Source: Taiwanofungus camphoratus (Eukaryota > Basidiomycota > Agaricomycetes > Polyporales > Taiwanofungaceae). From it: a DNA stretch of 64,000 nucleotides. The DNA is taken from contig CP021233.1 in assembly GCA_003999685.1 (NCBI GenBank), positions 1,054,001 to 1,118,000 of the forward strand, in the 5' to 3' direction. A program made the position numbers and the translations under genes. Shown piece after piece: positions 22,998 through 35,167 of this stretch. Each line of letters opens with the position of its first letter. The first letter of the stretch is position 1. The notes beneath the pieces are model-generated. The model did no database searches. It saw nothing but the letters and a program-made list of their open reading frames with translations, and was not told the DNA's origin.

Positions 22998-24857
22998 GGC
23001 GGGTGGTAACGACAACCAATTGTTTACTTCCGCTCAACTCGGTCAGTCCTCCGTTATATCAGATGCATAGCTCTCGGAGTCACTCTCGCTTACTACCGCA
23101 CTGACTCGGTCATGCGCAGAGGCGAAGGCCTGGGCGCTCGAGTGAACACCGGTGATCTCAGCCCTCGAAATGTCATAAATTTTATGTGTGTCGTGATCAG
23201 CAGCGATCGAGTCATACTGTGCTACTCCGATCGATGCACTGTGCTGTGAGTTGGCTTGCAGATGGTACGAACGTGGGTTGCAGCTGTCCAAGTGATACCG
23301 TTTACGACAAAACATGCATTTCAATTACGTCAAAGTCCAAACTTTCGTATTCTACTATCCACAAGTCCATCTGTCACGTCTCTCTCCTTTAGTTCCCTAA
23401 CTACCATATACGAATAGGACGCGTTTTCTGGTGTACGCATACATATGTAAGTGAATGCACTTAAATCTGCATAAACAGAGGTCTCGGCTTCTGCCGACTA
23501 ACCCGACCTGCACTTCAAGGGAAGGGTGATTGCACATGAATTCGGATCTCTGCAGCTGGGTGCGTTGTCAGAGCAGAGACATGAGTACGCACCGGACAAC
23601 ATAACTCAAGGGAAGGAATCGCTTGTCTGTGCGGGCACGGTAGCGCAATTTTGAGTATGAAACAAGGTCGCCGATTGGGATAAATTCACGTTTGATCGTG
23701 ACAAGCGCCCGTTTTCTCAAGCTCGCGCCCAGCAAGAGTCGAATAGCGCAGCGGCATAATGATAGCGCTGTTATCACGACATCCACTCGTCCGCCAGACA
23801 GCGTTCTCATCCGAGTCTATGCTAGTATCGCGCACGCTAAGCTGTGGCACGCGAGAAGCTCCTCATCTGTCTAGGGAGTTCAATACCCACTGGCATTTTT
23901 GTCAACCTTTCTGCTCTTCAGGCTTCCCCACGAGTTATGCAGATACAATCCGCGTCCTAGTTATCTTGTCTGCCTTTCTTTTGCTTGCAAAGGTGCATAC
24001 CGATGCAAACTGCATTCAAAGTGGATCTTTCTTATACTACAGATGATGCCAACTCGCACGCGGATCATACTCTTTTCCTAGTATAAAGCCACCCTCTTGC
24101 TGGCTTCAACTTGTCACGTCCATCTTGGAGAAATCTCTGCTTACGGCGAGACTCTTCAATTTGAGAAATACTTAGTACCTCCCCCACTCCTGAGAGCTCT
24201 GCTAGCAAGTGGTATCAGAAGTATTTTGTCATCCTCTCCGCTAGTAAGGCTTCATCTATGGGGGGTTCTATTTCGAATAGATACTGAACGACTGACACAA
24301 GTTTTGCGTGCCTTATGTTCAACAATAGATTTGTCCATTTGTCGAACGTTTCAAGCTCCTCTTCGAGGGGAAACAGTTGATGTCCTTGTCTCTGCTAGCG
24401 ATCGTGTACTGCAGTGTATTGGGAACATTTCAGGCTCAAGATTCGTGCTGCTGCCTACCGTCTTGAAACTTCGGTCAGCCTACTCCGGTGATACCTGTGA
24501 AACAGAATCAGGATGTATGATTGAATCGGCATTTTTGAGGTAGCTCCTCCACATCTCAGATTTGTCTGACTCGCATAACCGCGGCTGATGCTCGCTGTTG
24601 GAGTATTATACACATACTAAGTACTATTCCTGAGGAATGTCGTGCTCTTTCATGATAAGAAAGCTCATGATACATTTTGCATACTCATTTTTTTATTTCT
24701 TATTGTGCATGACAATATAATAACCATAGGATTTAAGTGATATTCAGCAGACATACACAAGTGTCATGCCATTTCGAGATTTGGGCAGTCTGCATACAAT
24801 TGTATAATGAAAAGTTTCGGAGAAGATAGTTTACGTCATATCATGGGATATGTCAAC
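22998..24857. other. Intergenic, no supported gene
   Basis: About 1.9 kb. A 148-codon plus frame (24097-24543) and a 93-codon minus frame (23043-23324) have no recognisable family. A tRNA-like A-box near 23743 was rejected. Confidence 0.45.
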
Positions 24858-25969
24858 TCAAGCATCTCTTAACGTGAAGTGCAGCACATCAAAGCCCTGC
24901 CCGTAATTCGCCTCCCAACTGAACCCACTCTGGTGATTTTCGTTCCCAAACGCGACAATCAACCTCTCTGCTTCGAGACCCCCGCGCACGACGGGCCGAG
25001 CCTCCTCCCTCGTCTTACCAGAGGCGCCCTGCCCGAAGATCTGTGCTCCGTCAGGGGTGAGGAATGTGCCAATATGCCGAAATGTCAGGCTAATACGCTC
25101 GCTATTTGCATAGCGCTCGGTATCGCTTTTGGTCTGCAGAGGACGTTTGTCCGTGCGGATGCCGTGCATCCACTTCGCATTTGTCTCTAGACCCATCACG
25201 AACATCGAATTGTGCGGGAGTGAGACGCGCAAGATGGCTCGCTGTGCGGCCGAGTCGGTGCTGACGTTAGCAATTCGAGCACCAACGCTGGTAGCACATG
25301 GGGGACTGTCCGGTATGGCGGCCGCCGCATCCTTCTTGGTACGCAGAGTCATGATGCGCTCAGCGCCGAGGCTGACGTTAACGATGTTGGAACCACGGAC
25401 TACATCGATGGTCTTGTCAGAGTGCTCAGAAATGTAGTCCGCGCCGCCACGGTAATACTGAATGAGGACATGGTTTACTGGATGGTGCAACACCTCTTCC
25501 ACGCGTTGACGGATACACGCGACAGTCGGAGAAAATGAAAGGAGAGGAGGGGACTCATCTGCAGGATGACGATATATCGGAAAGCTGTTCAGGCATGCCC
25601 GCTATGAGATAGGCGCATCTCTAGGTAAAACAGTTCGGAGGACAGATGCTTACCACCCATGGCAGTCAACCTGCCCTTGGACAGCGACAAGCCTAGGAAC
25701 TTCGCCCCCTGCGGAGATGGTTAACCCGATAGCTTCTGTGGGAACGGAGGAGTCTCACCTCTATGAAACATGGTATTCCATTGGACTTCCTTGCGGAGAT
25801 CCTCGAAGGCCTTGTCTGCTATATTTGACGGAAGAAAGTCCAGTACAAGGAAAGAATCGCCTTCCCCTATCCTGTCTTCTGCGCCAAGTACGAGAGTTTG
25901 TTGTGTCCTCCGGCGCCGCCCTCGACTTCCCTCGGCTGCAGTGCGTCGTGATTTAGACTCGGTCTCCAT
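24858..25969 (-). CDS. AlkB-like 2-oxoglutarate/Fe(II) oxygenase
   Basis: Exons 25969-25759, 25708-25654 and 25584-24858 give 330 aa. The 2OG-Fe(II) core is plain: HPVNHVLIQYYRGGADYISE then HSDKT supplies the His-x-Asp iron ligands, IVNVSLGAERIMTLRTKK follows, SMFVMGLETNAKWMHGIRTD supplies the distal His, and SERISLTFRHIG supplies the Arg that binds 2-oxoglutarate. The C-terminus with FGNENHQSGFSWEANYGQGF is a conserved fungal extension. Family members repair alkylated nucleic acids or hydroxylate other substrates; the substrate is unknown here. The N-terminal exon is basic (SKSRRTAAEGSRGRRRR), consistent with a nuclear protein. The donor of intron 2 could alternatively lie 3 nt upstream, changing one residue. 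Confidence 0.88.
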
Positions 25970-26317
25970 TCCAAGACAGTTTCAGTTCTAGGGGCTCGAC
26001 AGCCTGGCTTAAGAGATTCTCAGGAATGTGTTTGAGCATAGGCATGACTACTATGACATGTCTGCAGGCTAGGTTCTGTCCAAGATGTACTTATGTGACG
26101 TGATACAGGATTATTTGCAAAAAATAGCGGTTATCTCTTAATTATGTATTAGCCACCTTACACAAGCGCTTTAGCTGTGCGGAACGGCACTGCGGTCTTT
26201 GTTCTTTGAGCAAGAACAACAAAGCAAACCACACTTTGACATCTGTGTGTGACATATAAAAGCGACTTTCAATTCTTTGACCCACTTTTTACTACATACT
26301 CTTGCCCCGAACGTCGA
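25970..26317. other. Divergent promoter region
   Basis: About 350 bp between divergent starts of the oxygenase and the next gene; it must contain both promoters. No distinctive element was recognised. Confidence 0.5.
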
Positions 26318-27496
26318 ATGTCGCAGTCTTTCAATCTCAACGCCTCATACGGCCTCGCGATTGCTATCTCGCCAGTCTTGTCTGGAAACCTCAAAATTGC
26401 TTATTCTGCAGATAGCTACCTAAACAGTGGCGCAATCTCTCAAGGTATCGCTTCTGATACAAGAGCACCACCTCACACCGTGCCTCATACCTCGTCTCTG
26501 AAGCGGAAACGCAGTGTCTCCCTACTTGTCGATTTGAAACCACCCATGGAAGCATCAACTTCAGCGAGCAGCAGTTTGCTTTCTCGATCTCCACCCATGA
26601 GTCTCTCCGTTTCGAATCAGCCTATATCAGCAGAGCCCTCAGAACCGGAGCTGGATGTCAGCGTCCCCGTTCCAGGATCACCTGTGCCGACGGAGATAAT
26701 TGAGGATGCTACCCAGGAAGAAATAGTCGAGGCTATAAAGGCAACTGGCGTCAAAGTACGCGACTTCCAGTACGAATCACAGGCTTACCTTGCGCTTCGC
26801 GCGCCAGAGGTCTGGCGAAACCCACTGCACACACTTGCTCTTTTCGACCGCTATGTGCGCGTTGGCCCCAAGGACAAGCCGATGTACAGGCTACCGGGGA
26901 AGATGCTCCGCAGGCTGCTCGATATTGGTTGGGTCACGCCCGAGGAAGTGGCGCGCAACCTGCCCGACGATGACAGGCGCGAGCTGGATGAGTATAATAA
27001 CAGGCCGCAGGGGCACTACCCGTTCCTCATTTCCCCGTCGAACAGCAGGAAGCCTTCTGCTGCATATCGTGCTCGGCTTCGAGATCGCTTCTATCCGCCT
27101 GTGGCTGGGGATATTCCGGAAGAAGCAATCTACACGCCCCCAGACGAGCCTGGTATGGATACCGGTCCACCTGTAGAGGAGGACGTGCCTGCAACCGCCA
27201 ATGGAGAAGCTGACGACCCTCATATGAGCAAGAAACGGAGACTGAACGAAGGGGACTCCAATACATTGTCACGCTCTCCCGTATCTCCTACGAAGCTAGA
27301 TTCGACGGGTAGAGAGCGGGGTCCTGCACCTGAATTTGTCGACTCAGCACAGTCCATGGATGTGCAAGCCACTCCGTCGAGCTCGCAAAACTCCGAGTCA
27401 GTCGTTGACTGTAGATCCCCCACTCCGCCGGCAGAAGAACCCCAGCCTCCGCAGCCGGGTCTCGGGCGGTCACAAACAATGGTCTTTGTCCGATGA
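26318..27496 (+). CDS. Unrecognised conserved-looking protein, probably nuclear
   Basis: Single exon, 392 aa, from the ATG at 26318; the frame is open a little upstream but only from a non-ATG codon. I do not recognise the family. The N-terminus is Ser/Pro-rich with a possible nuclear signal (SSLKRKRSVSLLVD). A compact middle of about 130 residues looks folded: EEIVEAIKATGVKVRDFQYE, ALFDRYVRVGPKDKPMYRLP, GKMLRRLLDIGWVTPEEVAR and YRARLRDRFYPPVAGDIPEE. The tail is disordered and ends PGLGRSQTMVFVR, with a second basic patch (MSKKRRLNEG). The long, unbroken, low-stop frame and codon use support a real gene. An intron in the 5' part near 26340-26440 cannot be excluded. Confidence 0.65.
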   Translation: MSQSFNLNASYGLAIAISPVLSGNLKIAYSADSYLNSGAISQGIASDTRAPPHTVPHTSSLKRKRSVSLLVDLKPPMEASTSASSSLLSRSPPMSLSVSNQPISAEPSEPELDVSVPVPGSPVPTEIIEDATQEEIVEAIKATGVKVRDFQYESQAYLALRAPEVWRNPLHTLALFDRYVRVGPKDKPMYRLPGKMLRRLLDIGWVTPEEVARNLPDDDRRELDEYNNRPQGHYPFLISPSNSRKPSAAYRARLRDRFYPPVAGDIPEEAIYTPPDEPGMDTGPPVEEDVPATANGEADDPHMSKKRRLNEGDSNTLSRSPVSPTKLDSTGRERGPAPEFVDSAQSMDVQATPSSSQNSESVVDCRSPTPPAEEPQPPQPGLGRSQTMVFVR

Positions 27497-27942
27497 TATG
27501 GGTGGTATGAATTTCATCCTAACGGGATATGGCGCGTATTAATGTTGTTTATTGACAGTGAGGAAAGAAGTATTATTACATGACTGTCAAGACTGGAAAC
27601 GGCATGTGTATCCGTAATTATCATTTAACTTGAGTTGGACCAGTTTTCTTTTCTTTGTACCAGTCTTTATTTTTATCGTATCATGCATTGTACTGTTAGA
27701 GCTAGCACCGCAGCTTCTTTCAATGTATCTGCAGCAACGTGATGTTGTCATTCAGCTTTACGTTGTATCAAGTGTCTGGCAATTATCACCAGGATGACAA
27801 AACTGAACCGCACGGGATCCAGAAGAAAATGGGACGAAGACATACCTATAAGCATCAGACGGCCAGGATAGTCTGCGGAAATCTCGTTATTACAGCGACA
27901 ATGGAACGCGTCCAAAGGACGCATCAATCGGGTGATAAGGTG
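27497..27942. other. Intergenic, no gene seen
   Basis: AT-rich 3' flank of the preceding gene; no supported feature. Confidence 0.5.
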
Positions 27943-28099
27943 TCACTTCTTTTTGCTCTCGAGGATGTCCTTGGCCGGGGCACTGCGTGAAGTGTACGAG
28001 GTCTTGATATGTTGTGACAACATGTCCTTTCCTTTGATATAAGATTGGACGTATGCGTGACTGACAGGATTGGCATCATACCAGTATGAAATGCGCTGA
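27943..28099 (-). CDS. Candidate terminal exon of a small gene; upstream exons not found
   Basis: On the minus strand a TCTGTAG acceptor at 28100 opens a 52-codon frame that ends in a stop at 27943. It reads QRISYWYDANPVSHAYVQSY, then IKGKDMLSQHIKTSYTSRSA and PAKDILESKKK. The composition (aromatic start, Lys-rich end) and the exact junction suggest the last exon of a small, possibly mitochondrial, protein. I cannot find convincing upstream exons. A transposon-like end starts 50 bp upstream, at 28155, so the intron or gene may be interrupted. The family is not recognised, and this may be a gene remnant. Confidence 0.4.
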
Positions 28100-28154
28100 C
28101 TACAGACGACGGGGGACACCACCTATATCATCAAGGACAATCTTGGCTACATTA

Positions 28155-28240
28155 GAGCGTATTTGCAGAGACCTAGGTCTAACTTCGAGTGAAGTTTGAG
28201 GGCTCCACTTTGAATCAAGTGGAGCAAAACTTTGAAGTTC
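28155..28240. mobile_element. End of a TIR transposon/MITE related to the element at 35076
   Basis: The sequence TA then GAGCGTATTTGCAGAGACCT starts at 28153. It matches the MITE end at 35076 at 19 of 21 positions, with a TA at the boundary. Past the end lie repeated ACTTCGA/ACTTTGA heptamers. The opposite end was not found, so the inner limit given is nominal. Confidence 0.55.
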
Positions 28241-29664
28241 GGATATCGGACCATCAGACGGAGGACGTCCCCTAATCGCCTCCCTACGGCACTTCCGTTG
28301 TCTCTCACATTCTGTGACCACAGAACTCAGTAAAGGGTGCTGAGTAGCACATGCAGCAATGATAGTAGATAAGCCTGTAAGAGCTGGAGGAGGTGGGAGG
28401 GAGAACAGAATAAGAAATAGCACAAAAAGCTTCAAGTCAACCATAAAGTACCACAACGAGAGGAATATGACCCAGTAAATAGCGTACTGTTACATACGAC
28501 GCGGTACTTCACGTGAACCTGTCCACCTGATACCCGCTAAATCATATAAGTGACACTTCGAACCAATTGAAGCTCAACTTTGAGGATCAAAAGCCCCACT
28601 TCGAGTTCAAAGTTGATCCGCCCTCGTCTGCAGTGGAGAGGAAGATGGACGGTGTGAGCTAGAAAGGGTTGGGAGAGGCCTGGTGTTAGCCAGGGCGGGA
28701 CGCAGAGCAAGGAGACAGTAGCCGCTCCGGTGTGCGCGCGAATTTGTTCGTGTCGATACCCAGCACCAATACTATGCAATAAAGAATAGAATTTGTAATG
28801 ATTAACCATCCATTACATACCATGTATCTTATGCGGAACAGGATTAAGTGTGGGAGAGGAAGGACAGTCACCTCATAGTTAAAGACTCCCATGCATGTAC
28901 TGTCTCGCATAGGGCACAGCCCTTGGTCGACAGGAAAAGAAAAGAAAGAAAAAAATCAAATGCAGGTAAAGGATTTCATGCAGAATAAAGCTTATGAGAG
29001 ACCGACCATATCTGTCTTCTTTTTTCGTCGAGTTACTGCGACTTGTGAAATGATGCGGAAGATCGAGAATTGTAAACCTGACCTCAGGAAGAATCCAAAC
29101 CTGCATGGAACTTCGCAAGTCGCAATAAATCAACCGGGCACCGAAAACACGATCTGTCACACCCATGAGGTGAGTGTGACAGATGCGCTTCATTCAGATC
29201 AGAAAGAACTTGGGGGGGAAAGGCGACTAAGGCTGACTTTCATTTTTTATAGAACTGGCCCGCTGATAGTTGAATTTACGCTTCAGTGTGGCCTCTGGTT
29301 AACAAGCTAGCTGATGTGCCCCCCCTCCGCTGTGGAAATTCAACAAACAGCAATCCTGATTAGATGTTTTGGGATATGAAACATTCGAATTAATTTCTTT
29401 TTGATGGAGAAGGTGACTACAGTGCTCTCAATAACTATGCCCAAGCGGCTGAAAGGAGGAATCGTAGGTGTCACGGAATGGATGGCGATGCGGGAATGTG
29501 GATAAGCACGTACGTAACACCAACAACGGCCATGCTCTATAGGCTGGAAATAATGCAGGAAAAATAGTAAGTATAAACATGAGAATAACAAATAACATCT
29601 TCATAATCAAAATATAAAAGCACTTCATCGGAGGGGAAGATGGTCCATGTGAGACTTGTCCCAA
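28241..29664. other. Gene-poor region with repeated ACTTYGA motifs
   Basis: About 1.4 kb. A second cluster of ACTTCGA/ACTTTGA heptamers lies at 28553-28605. Short frames on both strands are not recognised. It probably includes transposon debris and the 3' flank of the membrane-protein gene. Confidence 0.45.
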
Positions 29665-32600
29665 TCATGCGGGCCGCCATGTTTCGCCTTGCGGATAATG
29701 TTCCATGCCGCCCCAGCTAGAGGCCGTTCGCCCAGAGGTATCTGATGTCCCCTCGACAGTCGCAGGTGCTGTCACAAATGACTGATCCGCCGTACTGAGG
29801 TCCGGCTGGCTCCCGACGTGAGCAGTGCGTGACCCCACTATTGGTATGCCCACACGCTCTGTCTGTACACTCCACTCTGATGGTCGTTCAGAAGGAGCGC
29901 GCTCAGAGGGAGAACGTCCAGACGCTGTGGACTGAGCTGTGCACATTTCCTGAGAGCTTTCACCTACTTCACCACTAGAACCAGGACCAGGTTCTGAATG
30001 TGGCAGAGGGACCTCAGGCACACTAGGGACATCGTGACTTGCTTCATCTGCTCGCCACTCTTCTCTCAGAGGATGCCCGAAGGTATGATTTTCCGGGCTG
30101 CTCAGCACAGCATCCGATGCTGACGACTCGAACGGCGAATCTGATAGCCGTGCCATCGAGTTTGCACGAGATCTTACTAGCTCAAGTGAAGACCTTGATG
30201 CCGCACCGATGGACTGAATTAAGGATTGGGCTCTTGAACGAGCAGACTCGGAGCGGGAAGTAGCAGAATCCGTGCGCGATCGTGAATTCGACCTGGACCC
30301 TGTCCCAGACCTTGAACGGGAGCCATTCGAACGACGATGCGAGATATTGCTCCCCCTACGTCGCAAATTTATGAGTGATGCTCTGGGACTTGGCCCTGCG
30401 GACAACAGTCCAACGCTATCGTGCTGCTCCTCCTCCTCAACTGACCCCTCAGCCTCGGGTACATCCATGAGGGACTCCTCGTGCATATGTTCCCCATCAG
30501 GTTCAAACGCTGGCATAGGAATGGGACCGAACGTCATCGATGTGTCGGTTCCCGCGCTTTCTGTGCGTGTTCTCACACGAGGCCGGCCCGGTAGTGTGAT
30601 TGGTGTAGGGGAACCAGGAGAAGCTGACAAGGCAGGCACAGTTCCTGCTCTGGTTCTTCTCTGCACTTGCGGATGCCTCGGTGGCATTGGGATGACGCTA
30701 CCACTAAAGCTAGACGACAAGGGGCTTGCAGCATTCGAGCTCCCATTCGACATTGGAGAATCTGAAGATTCTCTGTTGCCGGTGGACTGTGTGGATCTCG
30801 AATAGCGTGTGGAACGCGACTGGGTCGAACGTGATTGTGTGGTATGCGACTGCACCGAACGAGACTGGGTTGAATGGGGGGTTGAATGAGTATGAGGAGA
30901 CATGTGCGAAGCAGAGGAAGCACTTCCGCGCGTTGGGCTACGGAATTGGAAGGGATAACGAGAGGCGATTGGTCGTCCTAGACTGGACATCGAGCCGGAC
31001 GTTCGCCTATCCGATGGCTCCTCACTTTCCTCGACCGCTTCCCCTTCCTCTTCTTCCTCTTCTTCCTCTTCCTCCTCTTCCTCCTCGCCCTCTTCCTCCT
31101 CATCGCCACCCTCGATAGGCACTTCCCTCTCTTCCTCAGGTCCGGGTGAAGGCGGGAATGGCACGCTTTCCTCAGACGACACCTGCGCGCCGTATCCAGT
31201 GAATGGATATGGTAGCTTCATAAGCGGCCCTGAAGGCCCTGCAACCTGCTTCTCTCTAGCCTGCACAACGGCCGGCGGAGGGATGATGCTCGACAACTCG
31301 GGTGCCGACTTCCGCGCTTCCGCATGCTCTCCCTCGTGCTCACTTTCATCCGGGGGTACAGGACTCTCAAACAACTCCTCCGAGAGGACACCGCGTCTAG
31401 CAGGATGATGACCCGACGGCAATCCCACAGCTGCAAAGACGCGCTCTACGCCCTCAAACGGTACCGACGGCTCCCTGGACTCTGGTCCATGCGCTTCCTT
31501 TCCAGCACCCGACACCGAACGCCTCGGTTTTATTGTCAGGCAGAAGTCATAGGCGTCCTTAATGCGAAGGAGCGTGCACTCTTTCCACGACCACGGGAGC
31601 GCATCCATCTCAGAGATGTCGTCGCCCACGACCGTGATCGTCTTCTCCGCATCATCCTCTTCCCAGCGGTATCGTGGCCCGCACAGACCGGCACAGCCTT
31701 GCCCGCTGGAGATCCAAAGGCCAACCCTGAGTGGGAAAAAGCTGATCAGCAACAAGAACACGAAGTGTGCGCGTGTGCCAGGGCAACAGAAGCATGGACG
31801 ACACGTACAGACTCAATAAGACCACGAGCATCCGCCATGCCGTCCAAGCAGCGTTAGCAATCAGTACGCCACGGGCGTAGTTCGTCAGCGTGCCGTCCGA
31901 CGCGCGGAAAAAAGTTCCGTCTCGTTGAGAGATGCCTGCATCAATGAGGGCCAGCGCACCCGGCTGGGGAGTCCAGAACGCCAACAATAACGCCAGCGAA
32001 AGAGCCGCACGCGGCACAAGGAGAACTACTGTGGGCCAGTTTTGCGAGTAGTAGTAAGCAGTTTCGGCAAGGCCGTCGCGGAGGCTGCCATGTTCACCTG
32101 AAAAAGCGGAGATCCGAATGTGATGCAGAAAGCAAAAGTTAGTATAGGACGTCATGGCGACAAAGTTGAATGCGGGGGAAGACAAGTAGATGGGGTACAT
32201 TAGTGGTCGTTCTGGTGAGTACAAGGTTGTCAACGAGGCTGCATCGTGACAATAGAGATCAACACCGTAGTACTTACTAACTCTCCAGCGGCGGACGAAA
32301 GAATATATCAGTTCATATACAATAAACACTACAAATATCCAGATAGCCCAGCAAGCAATGTAAGCAGCCGCGCCTAGAGCCCAATTCCTCCCATGGCCAG
32401 GCACGCCAGGCGCAGCGGGGTTTGGGTACTTGGCTATTCTGCAGCAAATGTGAATGGCAGTCGCACGCTCAGGGACTGCACAGCTTACAGAATCATTATA
32501 AATACAGCATTGAAGTCGAAGAAGGTCTGCAGAGGGATGTGGGCGAACACAAATACAGGAAAGAGGTAGAATAAAAGGCGTGTCTTCCAAGAAGGGTTTC

Positions 32601-33144
32601 GCAGAAGCTCCAGGTGCAGTCCGGTTGACCGGAACCTTGGGCGAGGGTACTGGGGGAGGCCTCCCGAAGAGAACAACGTTGGCGTCAAACCGGCGCTTGT
32701 TGCGCGGGACCATACGCGAGCGTGCGCCGGCGTGGACAGTGGGCGCGACTGGTCTGTAGGCTCGCGCCTCGCCTTGGGCTCCTTCTCTCCTTGCGACGAG
32801 CTCTGCAAGCTGACGATCCGCACCGAGCGCGGTGTCGGCTTGCGCCCGCCAGAGAAAGGCTCACTGCTGGGCCCCGGCTCGCTGAACATGCCCACGATCG
32901 ATGACTGCAACGTCGAACGCGGGGCCGGCGGCGGCGGGCGTTTTGGGAGCCAAGATGGGTAGCCTTCCGAGCTCGAGGAGACTGCTTGGGGAGACTGGGG
33001 CGACGACGACGACGGTGGTTCTGTAGCCTCGCGCTGGAGCGCGACTGCCTGTTCGGAACTGACGCGTGAGCTGGTTCGTGTGGTCGTGGATTTTGGCGAG
33101 GGGTCCTCAGAGGACGGGGCCGCTGAGTCGTACTGTCGTGACAT
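29665..33144 (-). CDS. Large multi-pass membrane protein with acidic, Ser-rich C-terminal half
   Basis: Exons 33144-32489, 32438-32278, 32211-31809 and 31726-29665 sum to 1094 codons (1093 aa) with all phases closing. I do not recognise a named family. An N-terminal Ser/Pro-rich region of ~180 residues is followed by hydrophobic segments: TRLLFYLFPVFVFAHIPLQT, AYIACWAIWIFVVFIVYELI, VVLLVPRAALSLALLLAFW and NAAWTAWRMLVVLLSL. About four to six membrane spans are likely. Next comes a Cys-containing segment (GQGCAGLCGPRYRWEEDD) and a small folded part (ECTLLRIKDAYDFCLTIKP). The last ~550 residues are disordered, with an uninterrupted Glu tract coded at about 31030-31110 and many Ser/Arg repeats. 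Similar architecture occurs in basidiomycete hypothetical proteins; function is unknown. Confidence 0.7.
31030..31110. repeat. CTC/CTT trinucleotide tract coding poly-Glu
   Basis: The plus strand is a near-pure run of cttcctctt and cctcctcttc units. On the minus strand it codes the Glu-rich tract of the membrane protein. It is likely length-polymorphic. Confidence 0.8.
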
Positions 33145-35075
33145 ATTCGTAGATTAGGCAAAAAATTCATGCAATGCGAGTAGAATAACCAAGCGCGAGT
33201 GTCCGTGGTGACTAGATAAGATGGGGTTTCACGCAGGCGGGGGGCGCGGGCACGTCGAGGAGGCAGACTCTCTGGGGCGAGTCGCTGCTGAGGCCTTGAA
33301 CGCGAGAGCCTCGTGTACAATGACGATGGGCAGCCTCGTGTTGGCGAGCAGAGAGAAACGCGCAGAGAGGACCTGAAGATCAACAACTCACCAAATATGG
33401 TATAAGAAAATTATAGCCGGTGGCGCGTGGACGGTGGCGGCGAAGTGCGGCAAGCCCCGCTTCCCGTCTAATGCTTCCGCGAATTCACTTCGGGCGCCGG
33501 AAATGAACTCAAGAACACTGCTTAGCTTCAAAAGAATGTCTGCAAGGAGCGTGAGCGTCCGACGCGGTACGCAGTGAGACGTAGAACAAAAGAATGGTCG
33601 ATGCGACGGTTCGAGGATGGTGGTGGTCGATAACAGAGAGATACGCTACCGACCTTCCCGTTGCCATATCGATGTTTTTTTACGGGCACGATCAGTACAA
33701 ATCTGACGTACACTTCCAATCTGTAGGACTCGTCGTTCCCTCTAGGATCACGAACCGTCCGTGCCACATGGTGAACGACGGATCCTCTCTTCGGAGGCTT
33801 GTGGAATCCCAGGCACAGACGCTTGTCCCTCGCAAACTTGAAAGGACACGTTGAAGGCCCTCTCCCGCTTGAAAGGGGAATGCTTAGGTTTTGCCTGCTG
33901 GACTCCATTTGCAGATTGTCGAGAAATAACCACAAGATGACGGATAGGACGCACGTCAGCCTGGTCCTTTGTATGCTCGAGAAGGTGTTGCATTTATCTT
34001 TAGCAGCGAACGTGATTCAATCCTTGCGGTCGAACTGGGGAGCAGGGCTTAACGATGAGGTTTCAGATTTACTGGTGGAGGTCAGTCCCGGCAAGAGGGA
34101 AGTCCATTTAAAGCAGAGAGCTGATACTGCAATTTCACGGTGTTGTACTTCCCTGCGACAGATAGGTTATTGTTTGGGTTTGACGCCCGAAACGATGAAG
34201 TGTTGCAGATGTGGTCCACCCATCCGAGATTTGTATCCCCATTTTGTTGCTGATTCGTGCTTGTCGGCATTGGGCATAATGTGAGCAACTTGCAATTAAT
34301 TATATCTTTGGGTAACGGAATGTCAAGATCTGACGGTTCAGCTCTAGGTTGACAACAACTATCTAAGTCAAGAACATACGCTGTGCGGTAAATGTGTTGT
34401 TTCCGATTTGGGCTTCTCAGCACTTTGCACGGATCCTGACTGTGGAAAGACCGAAATCCCTTATTTCTGGGACCGTATCCCATCACCGACTACTATCAGC
34501 GCGGCAGCGGCAATGTTATTTCGTCGACATTGTTTTGCGTCTATTGCCCAACCCGAAGAGGACCAGGCTCCGATGATGATATGCTGAAGCAAACTGTTGC
34601 TGGCTCTTGGAATCTGCATCGACAGTTACTCGGACAAGGTAGCCCCGTGCTGTTGCCGCTAAAGGGACGGCGAGATGGAGTAAGAGATCAAACTTCAAGG
34701 TGAGCCACTTGCGATTATGCACGGAACGTGCATTTATACAAGATTTCGCCAGTGGGCGAAGGGTTCGGAGCTTGCCATAGCCTCACGGTCTCCGTTGGTG
34801 TTCCAATCCATCATGATGATGCTCAAAAAGGCTGCTGTCACGGGAAATGAATTGCAAGATGGTTGCTCCTGAACGCTCTATCAGCCACAACAGCAGTGAA
34901 GCGGCGGACCTCAGAAGCCCTATAACAGGAAATGCAGTTGCCTAATATGGATAGCCAGGTGTCCAAGTGTAGACATACTTACTAGCATGCTTCGCCTTCT
35001 ACACAATTGGTTGACATCGGCCCAAATGTATCAACATGATTGATTGATATTTGTCACATATGCACATGAAAAGTA
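33145..35075. other. Intergenic, no supported gene
   Basis: About 1.9 kb. A 161-codon plus frame (33799-34284) and a 135-codon minus frame (33528-33935) are not recognised and lack coding character. Confidence 0.45.
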
Positions 35076-35167
35076 GAGTGTATTTGCAAAGATCTATGTC
35101 TTAGTTAGATAGAAATATTAAGAAAATTTCTTTTTTGGCTGTAATCTAGATCTCTGCAAATACACTC
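35076..35167. mobile_element. Complete 92-bp MITE with 21-bp TIRs and TA target-site duplication
   Basis: Left end GAGTGTATTTGCAAAGATCT(A), 35076-35096. The right end, 35147-35167, is its reverse complement with one mismatch in 21. Both ends are flanked by TA (35074-35075 and 35168-35169), the duplication expected of Tc1/mariner-type elements. The 50-bp interior is AT-rich and non-coding. It is mobilised, if at all, by a transposase elsewhere. Confidence 0.88.

Noticed and set aside
22219-23037. 272-codon minus frame and several plus frames over the acetyltransferase
   Set aside because: Arg/Ala/Pro-rich shadow frames of the GNAT gene, with no domain.
23043-23324. 93-codon minus-strand frame just upstream of the acetyltransferase
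   Set aside because: Single short frame with two N-terminal Cys and no family resemblance; more likely promoter DNA.
23743-23815. Possible tRNA (TAGCGCAGCGGC-like A-box)
   Set aside because: No matching B-box and no cloverleaf could be drawn by eye.
24097-24543. 148-codon plus-strand frame
   Set aside because: Weak resemblance to F-box tails only; no F-box and no conserved spacing.
33799-34284. 161-codon plus-strand frame
   Set aside because: No recognisable motif, poor coding character and no splice partners.
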